Positions 55,729 to 64,000 of a stretch of 64,000 nucleotides of DNA are shown here, in pieces. Both the position numbers and the translations under genes were made by a program. The stretch's first letter is position 1. Each line of letters begins with the position of its first letter. The DNA is from Phycicoccus sp. Soil802. GTDB lineage: Bacteria > Actinomycetota > Actinomycetes > Actinomycetales > Dermatophilaceae. The notes under the pieces are model-generated. The model was given only the letters and a program-made list of their open reading frames with translations. It was not told the DNA's origin and searched no databases. The DNA is taken from the NCBI RefSeq assembly GCF_001429605.1, contig NZ_LMSS01000001.1:433469-497468 (forward strand). The letters run 5' to 3'.

Positions 55729-56693
55729 CCGGTGGCAAGGCCGTCGACGGCAAGGTTGTCGGCCTCCTCGGCCCGGTGACAGGCGACCTCGCGACCGTCG
55801 TAGGGGCGCAGCACCGGCGCCTCGGTCCGGCACCGGGCCACCGCCAGGGGGCAGCGGTCGACGTAAGCGCAGGCCGACGCCGCGCGGGCTCGCTCGGGGG
55901 CCCCCGAGCTGACGCGGGTCAGGGGGATGCGCTGGACGCCCAGCTCGGGGACCGCGGCCCGCAGGGCGCGGGTGTACGGGTGTCGCGGACTCGTGAGCAC
56001 CCTGGCCGTGGGACCGCGCTCCATGACGACCCCGCCGTAGAGCACCACGCTGGTCTCGCACAGCCGGTCCACCACCGCGAGGTTGTGCGAGATCAGCAGG
56101 TACGCCAGCCCCCGCTGCTCACGCAGCCGCTCGACCAGGGCGAGCACCCGGTCCTGAACGGTCACGTCGAGGGCGCTGGTCGGCTCGTCCAGGATGAGGA
56201 GCCGTGGCTCGAGAGCCAGTGCGCGAGCGATGAGCACCCGCTGGCGCTGCCCTCCGGAGAGCTGGTGCCGGTAGTGCGTCATGACCTCCTCGGGAAGACC
56301 CACCTCGGCAAGCAGGGAGGCTGCTCGCTCCTGTCGCGCGCTGCGTGGGACGCTGCGGTGCACGGCCAGCGGCTCCACGACCTGCGCGAGCACCGGCATC
56401 CGCGGGTCGAGGGCGCCGTCACCGTCCTGGAAGACGATCTGCACCTCACGGCGATACCTGGCGAGGTCACGTCCTCGGAGGGCGAGGACGTCGCGGCCGT
56501 CGAACGTCACCGAGCCTGCGCTGGCCCGGTGGAGCCGGACGAGGGTGCGGGCGATGGTGGTCTTCCCCGACCCGGACTCGCCGATCAGCCCGACGCCGTA
56601 GGGACCGACCGGCACGTCGAGGTCGACGCCGTGGACCACGGGGGTCTGCCCGTACGCGATCCGGAGCCCCTCCACGGACAGCAGCGCGCTCAT
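55725..56693 (-). CDS. Peptide/nickel-type ABC transporter ATP-binding protein (DppF-like)
   Basis: 322 residues. Walker A GESGSGKTTIAR, signature LSGGQRQRVLIARAL, Walker B LLILDEPTSALD and the switch His in LLISHNLAVV. The C-terminus has the four-Cys-like oligopeptide domain pattern (CAYVDRCPLAVARC, then CHR), typical of DppF/OppF. Last gene of the minus-strand operon. It overlaps the preceding ATPase gene by 4 nt (ATGA). Confidence 0.9.
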   Translation of the reverse strand: MSALLSVEGLRIAYGQTPVVHGVDLDVPVGPYGVGLIGESGSGKTTIARTLVRLHRASAGSVTFDGRDVLALRGRDLARYRREVQIVFQDGDGALDPRMPVLAQVVEPLAVHRSVPRSARQERAASLLAEVGLPEEVMTHYRHQLSGGQRQRVLIARALALEPRLLILDEPTSALDVTVQDRVLALVERLREQRGLAYLLISHNLAVVDRLCETSVVLYGGVVMERGPTARVLTSPRHPYTRALRAAVPELGVQRIPLTRVSSGAPERARAASACAYVDRCPLAVARCRTEAPVLRPYDGREVACHRAEEADNLAVDGLATG

Positions 56694-57463
56694 GTCGTCC
56701 TCCGTCCACCGATGACCGGGACTGCCGCCAACAGCTCGGCGGTGTAGGCAGCCTGCGGATCGTGCAGCACCTGGGCCGTGGGGCCGCTCTCCACGACCTG
56801 TCCCCGCCGCATCACGATCACGGCGTCGGCGAGCTCGCCGATCACGGCCAGGTCGTGCGAGATGAACATCAGGGCAGTTCCGTGCACGTCCCTGAGCCGA
56901 CGCAGCACCTCGATGACCTCCGCCTGGACGGTGACGTCCAGGGCGCTGGTCGGCTCGTCCGCGATGACGACCTTCGCGCGAAGGGCCGACACGATGGCGA
57001 TGGCGAAGCGCTGCGCCTGCCCACCGGACACCTGGTGGGGGTAGCGGCCCAGGATCGCGGGGCTGAGCACCACCTCCTCCAGCGCGGCGCTCATGCGTGC
57101 CGCCACCTCGCGGCGCGGCACGCCGTGCAGGCGCAGCGTCCGGGCGAACACCGTGCCCAGCCGCATCGTGGGGTTGAGTGCGGCCCGGGGGCTCTGCATG
57201 ATCATGGCGACCCTGCGACCGCGGATCTGCCGCCACTGCCGTTCCGACTTCCCGAGCAGCTCCTCGCCGTCCAGCGTGATGCTGCCGCTGACCGTGGCAC
57301 CGGCATACCGGCTCAGGCCCATGACGGCCAGCGCGGTCTGCGACTTGCCCGACCCGCTCTCGCCCGCGACACCGGTCACCGAGCCGGGCTCCAGGTCGAG
57401 CTCGGGGACGTGGGCGACGGTGCGGTCGCCGTACTCGACCCGCAGGTCCCTGATCCGGATCAT
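56690..57463 (-). CDS. Peptide/nickel-type ABC transporter ATP-binding protein (DppD/NikD-like)
   Basis: 257 residues. Walker A GESGSGKSQTALAVMG, signature VSGGQAQRFAIAIV, Walker B VVIADEPTSALD, switch FISHDLAVI. It is shorter than usual DppD (about 330) because it ends soon after the core without the C-terminal oligopeptide extension, as in NikD. Overlaps both neighbours by 4 nt. The most right-hand dispersed octamer (57301-57308) lies in it. Confidence 0.9.
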   Translation of the reverse strand: MIRIRDLRVEYGDRTVAHVPELDLEPGSVTGVAGESGSGKSQTALAVMGLSRYAGATVSGSITLDGEELLGKSERQWRQIRGRRVAMIMQSPRAALNPTMRLGTVFARTLRLHGVPRREVAARMSAALEEVVLSPAILGRYPHQVSGGQAQRFAIAIVSALRAKVVIADEPTSALDVTVQAEVIEVLRRLRDVHGTALMFISHDLAVIGELADAVIVMRRGQVVESGPTAQVLHDPQAAYTAELLAAVPVIGGRRTT

Positions 57464-58341
57464 CGGTGTCCTCGTTTCGGGTCCAGCACGGTCTGGAGGC
57501 CGTCGCCGATGAAGTTGAAGGCTGCTGCCAGCAGGAGGATGGCCAGACCGGGAAAGGTCACGACCCACCATGCGGTGGTGGCCATCCCTTGGCCCTGGCT
57601 CACCATCAGCCCCCACTCCGGGCTCGGGTCCTGGGCTCCGAGCCCGAGGTAGGACAGGGTGGCGGCCGTGAGGATGATGCCTGCCGCGTCGAGCGACATC
57701 TGCACGAACACCGACGTCGCGGCGTTGGGCAGCACGTGCCGGGCCAGCTGGCGGACCCAGCCGGCCCCGATGACGCGGGCTGCATCCGCGTAACCCTGGG
57801 TCCTGATCGACGCTGCCTGGGCTCGCGCAAGCCGGGCGTACCAGGGCCACCACGTCACGGAGATGGCGACCGCGGCGTGCGAGGCACTCGGGGTCAGCAC
57901 GGCGGCCAGCGCGACAGCCAGGAGAAGGGCCGGGAACGCCAGGAAGACGTCGGTGACCCGCATGAGCAACGCGTCTGCCTTGCCCCCGACGTACCCGGCG
58001 ACGAGGCCCACGGTCAGGCCGACCACGCCGGCGACCGTCACGACGAAGAGCGCGATCGCGAGCGAGATGCGACTTCCGTAGAGGACCCGGCTGAGGATGT
58101 CTCGACCGATCCCATCGGTGCCGAACCAGTGCTCCGAGCTCGGGGGCAGCAAGGCGGCGGAGGGGTGGGTCGCCGAGATCGCGTCGGCGGGGAAGGGCGC
58201 CAACCAGGGGGCCAGCAGGCCTGTGGCAACCATGATCGTCGCCATCACGAGGCCGATGGTCAGCAGGGGCTGCCGCTGGAGGCGGTGCAGCCTCGCGGTG
58301 AGGCGGCCCCGAGCCGGGCGGGAGGCGGTGGGCCGGCTCAT
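57460..58341 (-). CDS. Peptide-type ABC transporter permease (DppC-like)
   Basis: 293 residues. A basic N-terminus, a first transmembrane helix (about residues 28-48), then HWFGTDGIGRDILSRVLYGSRISL, the DppC/OppC hallmark, and further helices with the EAA-type loop YADAARVIGAGWVRQLARHVLPN. It forms half of the membrane channel. ATGA overlap with the upstream permease and with the downstream ATPase gene. Confidence 0.9.
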   Translation of the reverse strand: MSRPTASRPARGRLTARLHRLQRQPLLTIGLVMATIMVATGLLAPWLAPFPADAISATHPSAALLPPSSEHWFGTDGIGRDILSRVLYGSRISLAIALFVVTVAGVVGLTVGLVAGYVGGKADALLMRVTDVFLAFPALLLAVALAAVLTPSASHAAVAISVTWWPWYARLARAQAASIRTQGYADAARVIGAGWVRQLARHVLPNAATSVFVQMSLDAAGIILTAATLSYLGLGAQDPSPEWGLMVSQGQGMATTAWWVVTFPGLAILLLAAAFNFIGDGLQTVLDPKRGHR

Positions 58342-59351
58342 GACCGCACCCGGGGGTCGACGTAGGCCTGGCACAGGTCGACCAGGAGGTTGAGGGCGAC
58401 GTAGATGAGAGCGACGAAGAGGGTCACGCCGAGGATGGCGGGGACGTCCAGCGACTGGATGGAGTCGATGGCGTAGCTGCCGAGGCCGGGCCAGTTGAAG
58501 ACGGACTCGACGATGAAGCTGTTCGTCAGGGAGTAGGCGAACACGAGCGCGACGATGGACAGGATGGGGCTCAGGGAGGGGCGCAGCGCGAACCGAGTGA
58601 GCACCGACCGCTCGGAGAAGCCCAGCGCCCGCACCATCCGGACGTGCTCCTCCGCGAGGTTGTCCAGCATGGCGGCCCGGGTCACCATGGCGCACGCACC
58701 GACCGGATAGGCCGCGAGCGTGGCCACCGGCAGCGCGAGGTGGTGCAGCCCGCTGAGGAGCACCGGCCAGTTGCCGGTCAGGAGGGCGTCCACCAGCGGG
58801 ACCTTGACCACCGTGAACAGCGGGCTGGTCGCATCCAGCGCTGGGTCGTACTGACCGGCGACCGGGAACCAGCCGAGCCGCGAGAAGAAGAGCAGCTGGA
58901 GCAGCAGGGCCAGCCAGAACACCGGGAAGGAGACCGAGAGGATGGCCACGACCTTGGCGACGACGTCGCCGAGCCGACCCTGGGACCGCGCCGCGAAGAT
59001 GCCCAGCGGGACCCCGACGAGCACTGCCACGACGATCGCGGCGGTGACGAGGACCAGGGTGGTCGGGACCACCCGGACCAGGTCGTCCAGGACCGGCGCC
59101 TTCGTGTGGAGGGACGTGCCCCAGTCGCCCCGCAGGACTCCACCGAGGTAGCGCAGGAGCTGTTGGGGCGGTGGGTCGTCCAGGCCGAACTGCCGACGCG
59201 CAGCGGCGAGCTCGGCCGGCGTCGCCTTCGGTCCCGCGTAGGCGATCGCCGGGTCGCCCGGCACCAGCCTGGCGATGAGGAAGGTCAGGACCATGACCCC
59301 GAAGACGACCGCCACCGCCTGGGCCAGCCGCCCGACCAGGAACTTGACCAT
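58338..59351 (-). CDS. Peptide-type ABC transporter permease (DppB-like)
   Basis: 337 residues, six predicted transmembrane helices. LGRLAQ-type start followed by LTFLIARLVPGDPA, QFGLDDPPPQQLLRYLGG, and the EAA loop EEHVRMVRALGFSERSVLTRF. FVYS-NSFIVESVFNWPGLG at the C-terminal side is characteristic of DppB/OppB. Starts 15 nt after the binding-protein stop and overlaps the next permease by 4 nt. Confidence 0.9.
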   Translation of the reverse strand: MVKFLVGRLAQAVAVVFGVMVLTFLIARLVPGDPAIAYAGPKATPAELAAARRQFGLDDPPPQQLLRYLGGVLRGDWGTSLHTKAPVLDDLVRVVPTTLVLVTAAIVVAVLVGVPLGIFAARSQGRLGDVVAKVVAILSVSFPVFWLALLLQLLFFSRLGWFPVAGQYDPALDATSPLFTVVKVPLVDALLTGNWPVLLSGLHHLALPVATLAAYPVGACAMVTRAAMLDNLAEEHVRMVRALGFSERSVLTRFALRPSLSPILSIVALVFAYSLTNSFIVESVFNWPGLGSYAIDSIQSLDVPAILGVTLFVALIYVALNLLVDLCQAYVDPRVRS

Positions 59352-59366
59352 GTCGTCACCCCCTCG

Positions 59367-60944
59367 TCATGACTGGGGGACCAGGTCGTGGACGAACACC
59401 ACGTTGGCGTACGACGGGTTGTCCACGTAGCCGCCGACGGACGAGGAGTACGCCCGGTGGTAGGTCTCGACTCCGAGGACCGGGGAGACGGCCTGGTCGA
59501 GCAGCGTCTTCTGCAGGCGCAGGTACTCCTCCTGCGCCTTGTCGCGGTCGGTGGCCGTCAGCGCCTGGAGGCGGTCGATCGCGGCGTCCGCCGCGGGGTC
59601 CTTCCAGTACGCCAGGTTGAAGCTCACCGCAGGTGCGGACCGGTAGAGGTTGACGAACCAGGAGAACGGGTCCGCGTAGTCGGGGTACCAGTAGAAGAGG
59701 AAGATGTCCTGGCGCTTCGCCCGGTCGGCGGACTTGCCCAGGGCCCACTGCGTCTCCCACGCCAGGCCGCGTGCCCGCAGGGTGATCCCGACCTTCGCCA
59801 GGTCCGACTTGATGAGGGACACCGTCGTGGCCAGCTCAGGCGTGCCCGAGGCATAGGTGAGGTCGAGGGACAGGGGCCGGGTCCCGGGGCCGTAGCCGGC
59901 CTGCTGGAGCAGCTCCTTGGCGCCGGCCGGGTCCGTCACCTGGCGGACCTCTGGGCTGTGGCCGAGCAACCCCTCGGGGACGACCCCCTGCGCCGGGGCC
60001 ACGCTGCCCTTGAGCGCGGTGACGATGCCCTCGTAGTCGATGGCCTTGGCGACCGCTCGACGCACCCGCACGTCCGCCAGGGGACCGCTGGCGGTGTTGA
60101 ACATGGCGATCATGTTCTCGAACGAGGGCTGCATCGACGTGTGGACCCCCGTGGTCGACTTCAGGGACTGGAACAGCGGTGGCGACAGGCGCCCGACGAA
60201 GCTCACCTGACCGCTCTGGAGCAGCTGTGCTGCGGTGGTCTCCTGGGGAACGACCCGGAAGCGCAGCTGCTCGTAGTGCTCACCCTGCCAGCCTCGCCAG
60301 TACGTGGGGTTGGCCTTGAGGGCCAGCTCGTTCTCCTGGCCCTTGTGGTAGTCCTCGACGACGTAGGGTCCAGTGCCTGCCGTGTGCCCGGCCTCGAACC
60401 AGGCCGCCAGGTCTGCGGGAGCCGCTGCCGCCGTGTCGTAGATGAACGCGCCGTAGGCGGAGGAGGCGATGAGGTCCATGGGGGCTGCGTACTTCAGCTG
60501 GAGCTCCAGCGTGGTGGCGTTCGGTGCCGTGACCGTCTTGACCGGGTCCCACTCGTAGGACGCGCCGCCGGCGAGCTTGATGGTGCGCTCGATCGCGGTC
60601 TTCGCCGCGCGCGCGTCAGCCGGTCTGCCGGTGCTGAACGTGACGCCGGGGTGGAGCGTGAACGTCCAGGTCAGCCCATCCCGCGAGGAGGTCCACGAGT
60701 CGGCGAGCAGGGGCTTGACCGTGCGCGATGCACTGTCGTACCTCGTGAGCTGCTCGTAGATGTTGTTCATCGCGATGACCTCGTTGGAGTAGGCCGTCGC
60801 TGGATCCCAGCCGGTCATCACCTCGAGGTTGTTGGCATAGGTGAACGTGGTGCTTCCGCTGGCCTGCCCCTGGGGTGGAGTGCCGGTGCACGCGGCGAGG
60901 AGCAGGACCGCCGCAGAGGCGGTCGCAGTGAGGACGGTACGCAT
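59367..60944 (-). CDS. Solute-binding lipoprotein, SBP_bac_5 family (DppA/OppA-like)
   Basis: 525 residues. A lipoprotein signal peptide MRTVLTATASAAVLLLAAC puts the lipid on Cys19. Then the extracytoplasmic family-5 binding fold, with ATAYSNEVIAMNNIYEQLTRYD and LLADSWTSSRDGLTWTFTLHPGV. It should capture the ligand for the DppBCDF-type permease. ATG 60944 has AGGAG upstream and gives a good signal peptide; a GTG at 61025 overlapping the preceding stop would add 27 residues with no signal. Confidence 0.92.
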   Translation of the reverse strand: MRTVLTATASAAVLLLAACTGTPPQGQASGSTTFTYANNLEVMTGWDPATAYSNEVIAMNNIYEQLTRYDSASRTVKPLLADSWTSSRDGLTWTFTLHPGVTFSTGRPADARAAKTAIERTIKLAGGASYEWDPVKTVTAPNATTLELQLKYAAPMDLIASSAYGAFIYDTAAAAPADLAAWFEAGHTAGTGPYVVEDYHKGQENELALKANPTYWRGWQGEHYEQLRFRVVPQETTAAQLLQSGQVSFVGRLSPPLFQSLKSTTGVHTSMQPSFENMIAMFNTASGPLADVRVRRAVAKAIDYEGIVTALKGSVAPAQGVVPEGLLGHSPEVRQVTDPAGAKELLQQAGYGPGTRPLSLDLTYASGTPELATTVSLIKSDLAKVGITLRARGLAWETQWALGKSADRAKRQDIFLFYWYPDYADPFSWFVNLYRSAPAVSFNLAYWKDPAADAAIDRLQALTATDRDKAQEEYLRLQKTLLDQAVSPVLGVETYHRAYSSSVGGYVDNPSYANVVFVHDLVPQS

Positions 60945-61021
60945 GACAGCTGCTCCTGACGCTCGATGAGGGTGGGGCCCCCGTGGTGGTGAGACGGGTG
61001 GGGAGGGATTCGGTGTCGTCA

Positions 61022-62584
61022 TCACTGCCGCCCCAGGGGACCGACGGCCTTGACGCTGATCCGGGCAACCGGCTCCGTGAGGTAGGCCAGGGGGATCTCG
61101 TCGATCTCGACCACCTCGACGAACTCGGGGTCGGCGCCGGCGTGGATGGCGCGGGCGGTCGCCTGCGCGGACGCCGCGGAGATCGCCTCGGCCCGGCCGT
61201 TCGAGAGCGACACCACCTCGTCCCAGCGTCCACTCACCTGGGCGATGGCGGCGCCGATCGCGTTGGCGACGTCGTAGTGCTCCGGACGATGGATTCGTGA
61301 CACTCCCTCCAGCGACTCCGGGATGAGCACGGAGCCACCGCCCACCACCACGAGGGGGGTGTCGCCGCGGCCGAGCTTCATCCGGTCGACCGCGTCCGCG
61401 AGCATCTCGTCGGCGGCCGCGAGGGCGGCCGCCAGGGTTGGTCGGTGCTCGTCAGGGACCGTGGTGGTTCCGAAGGCGGCCCGTCCGCCGAGCACCGCCG
61501 CGTCGCTCATCGTGGGCGTGTCGCCCCCGAACGCCAGCCCCTCCTGCGGCAGCCGGTAGCCGACGCTGTCCGGGCCGATCCCCACACCGTCGGAGTTGCT
61601 GTGCACGACCGTTCCGCCGCCGAGCGCGATCGCCAGGACATCCGGCATCCGGAAGTTGGTGCTCACGCCTCCGATGTCGACGCTCGCCGCCGACTCACGG
61701 GGGAAGCCGTTGACGAGCATGCCGAAGTCGGTCGAGGTGCCGCCGACATCGGCGACCAGGGCGTCGGTCAGCCCGGTGAGGAAGGCCGCCCCACGAATGG
61801 AGTTGGCCGGGCCCGAGCCGATGGTCAGGATGGGGAAACGCACGGCGTACTCGAGACCCATCAAGGTCCCGTCGTTCTGGGCGAACAGCACCGAGGCGTC
61901 GATCTCGTGCTCAGCCAGGGCCGTGGTCAGGGCGCTCGCCACCTCGCGGGCCACCCGCGTCAGCGCTGCGTTGAGCACCGTGGCGTTCTCGCGGGGCAGC
62001 AGTCCCAGCGTGCCGATCTCGTGGGACAGGGACACCACCACCTCGTCCCCGAGGACCTCGCGGGCGATGTCTGCGGCCGCGAGCTCGTGCTGGGCCGACA
62101 TCGGGGAGAAGACCGCAGAGATGGCCACCGCGTCGACCAGACCGCGCACGGACTCGAAGAACACCCTGGTGGTGCCCGCGTCGAACGGGACGATCTCGCG
62201 GCCGTCGTACTCGAAGCCCCCCTCGACCACGACGGCGTGGCCGCCCACGGCGCGGACGAGGTCCTCGGGCCAGCCGAGGAACGGCGGTGCGCCCAGCGTG
62301 GACGGCGCGCCCACCCGGAGCACGGCGACGCTGTGCAACCGGCGCCGCTCGAGGACGGCGTTGGTGGCGTGGGTCGTGCCGAGCATCACGTGGCTGATCC
62401 GCTGTGGGTCGACCCCGGGCTGCGCAGTCACCGCTGCGATGGCGGCGCGGATGCCGGCGGTGACGTCCTTCGACGTCGGCTGTTTCGTCTTCGCGACGAC
62501 CTGGTCGTCACGGTCGAGGACCACGGCGTCGGTGTGGGTCCCGCCCACGTCGATACCGAGGCGGAGATCAAGCGTGTGCGGCAT
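61022..62584 (-). CDS. Hydantoinase/oxoprolinase family protein (HyuA-like)
   Basis: 520 residues. The N-terminal ATPase signature LGIDVGGTHTDAVVLD, LGTTHATNAVLERR, and VADVGGTSTDFGML and GGGSVLIP in the second half fit the ASKHA-type hydantoinase A/oxoprolinase proteins that open five-membered cyclic imides with ATP. No hyuB follows; a DUF917 protein precedes it, so it belongs to the subgroup pairing with that family. Its start overlaps the DUF917 gene by 17 nt. Confidence 0.9.
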   Translation of the reverse strand: MPHTLDLRLGIDVGGTHTDAVVLDRDDQVVAKTKQPTSKDVTAGIRAAIAAVTAQPGVDPQRISHVMLGTTHATNAVLERRRLHSVAVLRVGAPSTLGAPPFLGWPEDLVRAVGGHAVVVEGGFEYDGREIVPFDAGTTRVFFESVRGLVDAVAISAVFSPMSAQHELAAADIAREVLGDEVVVSLSHEIGTLGLLPRENATVLNAALTRVAREVASALTTALAEHEIDASVLFAQNDGTLMGLEYAVRFPILTIGSGPANSIRGAAFLTGLTDALVADVGGTSTDFGMLVNGFPRESAASVDIGGVSTNFRMPDVLAIALGGGTVVHSNSDGVGIGPDSVGYRLPQEGLAFGGDTPTMSDAAVLGGRAAFGTTTVPDEHRPTLAAALAAADEMLADAVDRMKLGRGDTPLVVVGGGSVLIPESLEGVSRIHRPEHYDVANAIGAAIAQVSGRWDEVVSLSNGRAEAISAASAQATARAIHAGADPEFVEVVEIDEIPLAYLTEPVARISVKAVGPLGRQ

Positions 62585-63641
62585 GGGAACCCTCCACAGG
62601 GACGAAGTCGATGTCGTAGCCGAAGGCCCGCGGACCGGCGATCTCGATCCCGGCCGCCGTGCGCCAGATCGGCGCCGAGGGAAAGGCGATGACCACGACC
62701 CGCTGGCCGTAGCGCACCCGCTCGGTGGCGATCGCGTCGGCGGTCTGGCTGTCCACGAGCGTGATCAGGTCGGGCACGATCGCGAGCACGGTGCCGTCCT
62801 CGAGGGCCACCAGGTTCTCGTTCTGCACCTCGACCCGCACGTAGCGGCCGGCGTCGGCGCCGTAGCCCTCCACGACGATGCTTCCGCGCACGAACCCACC
62901 GGCGGTGTGCCGCTCGACGTCGACCACCTTTCCCTCCACGAGCCGGATGGCGCCGACGACGTCGACCAGAGCTGCCACCGGATCGGCCGCACCGTCCACC
63001 GCGCGCCCGATCTGCAGGGCTCGCGTCACGCTCCCCTCGATGACCGCGCCTCGGGCCTGCCCGACCGTCATGACGTAGTCGGCCATTGCCGCTGCCCCGC
63101 CGAAGACCTCCGCCGCCGCGCGCGCCAGCCGTTCGGCCCAGCGCCCGTCGACGGGACGCAGCAACACGACGTTGCGGCGCTCGTCGGCCACGACGATGAG
63201 CTCCGGCTGCAGCCCCGCGACGTTCATCGACACCATGTGCACCTCGGGGAAGGCACGGCCGATCGCGTCGGCGTCGACCACGGGTAGACCGGTCCGGGCC
63301 GCGGCGGCCAAGGGGAAGAGGCCGTTGCCGCCGCCGATCTCGCTGGCCATCAGCGCGACCACCGGCGCACCCAGCGCCTGCTCCACCGCGTCCCGAAGGT
63401 AGGTCACCTCTTGGCCGGACCCGAGCTTCTCCGCTCCCACCGACGGCGCACCGATGCCGCCGACCGGCATGAGGATGCCGTCGTCGGGCAGGTCGTCCAG
63501 GGTGACCAGCCGGACGGGGCCGAAGTCGCGCAACGCCTGCCGCGCGATGAGGGCGTCCGTCGCGACCTCCCCGCCACCGCCGGTGCCCAGCACCGCACAC
63601 CCTCGGGCCAGGGCCTCTACATCCGTTGCCTCGATCATCAT
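62568..63641 (-). CDS. DUF917 / S-methyl-thiohydantoin desulfurase-like protein
   Basis: 357 residues. CAVLGTGGGGEVATDALIA, LMPVGGIGAPSVGAEKL, ASEIGGGNGLFPLAAAARTG and LPVVDADAIGRAFPEVHM are the strongly conserved DUF917 pattern. From memory, this Pfam family has been renamed for an S-methyl-thiohydantoin desulfurase; other members are only predicted. Adjacent hydantoinase and transporter genes support action on a (thio)hydantoin-like ring. TAGCGT (63650-63655, minus) ends 8 nt before ATG 63641, suggesting a leaderless operon start. The second ATG (63638) is also possible. Confidence 0.85.
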   Translation of the reverse strand: MMIEATDVEALARGCAVLGTGGGGEVATDALIARQALRDFGPVRLVTLDDLPDDGILMPVGGIGAPSVGAEKLGSGQEVTYLRDAVEQALGAPVVALMASEIGGGNGLFPLAAAARTGLPVVDADAIGRAFPEVHMVSMNVAGLQPELIVVADERRNVVLLRPVDGRWAERLARAAAEVFGGAAAMADYVMTVGQARGAVIEGSVTRALQIGRAVDGAADPVAALVDVVGAIRLVEGKVVDVERHTAGGFVRGSIVVEGYGADAGRYVRVEVQNENLVALEDGTVLAIVPDLITLVDSQTADAIATERVRYGQRVVVIAFPSAPIWRTAAGIEIAGPRAFGYDIDFVPVEGSHAAHA

Positions 63642-63742
63642 GGTGCCCGACGCTAGTGACGTTGACGGCGTTACTCTTGGTCCAGGGATACAGAGTCTTG
63701 AACGCCATTGGATCCGCAGTACAGATTACCGAGGAGTCGCAG
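63642..63742. promoter_or_regulatory. Divergent promoter region between the DUF917 operon and a PucR-type regulator
   Basis: 101 bp. On the minus side TAGCGT (63650-63655) fits a leaderless promoter for the operon. On the plus side TTGACG (63662-63667) and TACAGA (63689-63694) are 21 bp apart, too long to be sure. The interrupted dyad GTGACG...CGTTAC (near 63656-63674) could be an operator shared by both directions. Confidence 0.4.
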
Positions 63743-64000
63743 GTGGACGTGAGCGTCGAGGACCTGCTCCGAGGCCCCGCCGGAGCCTGGCTCAGCCCGC
63801 GGGTGGTGCCCGACAGCCCTCGCGGGATCGACCAGGCCACCCTGCTCGAAGACGTCTCCTTCAGCGATGCGCTCCGCCCTGGTGCCGTGGCAGTGTTGAG
63901 CCGGGCCGCTGAACGCGGGGCCAGCGGCTACCGGTTCGACGTGCTCGTCCGCGACGCGGTCGCCATGGAGGTGGCGGCGCTCGTGGTCCGGGCGTCCACC
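63743..64000 (+). CDS. PucR-family transcriptional regulator, 3' end missing
   Basis: 86 residues visible before the window ends. SVEDLLRGPAGAWLSPRVV, then LLEDVSFSDALRPGAVAVLSR and ALVVRAS resembles the N-terminal PucR_1 (purine-catabolism regulator) domain. The helix-turn-helix expected at the C-terminus is outside. PucR proteins often control genes for cyclic amides, purines and hydantoins, so it probably regulates the divergent operon. GTG 63743 is the simplest start; an in-frame TTG at 63698 would lie too close to the -10-like hexamer. Confidence 0.65.
   Translation, partial: MDVSVEDLLRGPAGAWLSPRVVPDSPRGIDQATLLEDVSFSDALRPGAVAVLSRAAERGASGYRFDVLVRDAVAMEVAALVVRAST

Overview
The window is about 70% GC, densely coded, with short or overlapping gene junctions and frequent GTG starts. 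Gene order and content point to an actinobacterium: phosphatidylinositol mannoside genes (pgsA-patA-pimA), a GarA-type FHA protein, Sbp/DUF881 genes and a glycine riboswitch before gcvP. Three blocks follow the order I remember from Mycobacterium tuberculosis: pgsA to hisS, xerD-parA-scpAB-rluB-cmk-der, and pgsA2-DUF881-sbp-DUF881-gcvH-garA-merR-nuclease-merR-gcvP. Overall it looks like a member of Micrococcales, possibly Intrasporangiaceae; that family-level guess is inference.

Layout. 1-3.2 kb: the end of a phosphatidylinositol-phosphate synthase, then patA, pimA and a small membrane protein. 3.4-10.6 kb: pdxS and pdxT (vitamin B6 synthase), separated by kynureninase, a TPR-LuxR regulator with a methyltransferase, and a GNAT acetyltransferase; then yebC. 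10.6-12.9 kb: ruvCAB behind an SOS box. 13-19.3 kb: yajC-secD-secF-apt-rel, with four 24-bp tandem repeats upstream of its promoter. 19.4-24.1 kb (minus strand): a penicillin-acylase homologue, a membrane-anchored cyclophilin and a DUF349 protein. 24.1-28 kb: MBL hydrolase, hisS, malQ and a membrane protein. 28-36.2 kb: xerD, parA, scpA, scpB, rluB, tyrA, cmk, a truncated acyltransferase and der. 36.2-39.5 kb: tRNA-Pro(GGG) among hairpins, then small enzyme genes. 39.6-48.5 kb: the pgsA2-to-gcvP block. 48.5-55.7 kb: sbcCD, a glutamate-cysteine ligase homologue, and an Xre/MbcA-type antitoxin with a RES toxin. 55.7-64 kb: a minus-strand operon with a DUF917/thiohydantoin-desulfurase-type protein, a hydantoinase/oxoprolinase and a complete peptide-type ABC transporter, divergent from the start of a PucR-type regulator.

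Most of the window is housekeeping: envelope lipid, cofactor, recombination, secretion, stringent response, chromosome segregation and glycine cleavage. The accessory parts are the LuxR-methyltransferase insertion, the penicillin-acylase homologue, the RES toxin-antitoxin pair and the hydantoin-type catabolic operon.

Three genome-scale signals stand out. First, the octamer GTATGCCG (extended GTATGCCGYG) occurs about 37 times by eye, in equal numbers on both strands, against about 2 expected by base composition; once it forms a 12-bp hairpin after der, a pattern reminiscent of DNA uptake sequences. Second, at least 14 genes have a Pribnow-like TAGNNT or related hexamer ending 6-8 nt before the start codon, which suggests leaderless mRNAs. 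Third, the terminal operon may be a thiohydantoin/hydantoin utilisation system. All coordinates and counts were read by eye without searches.
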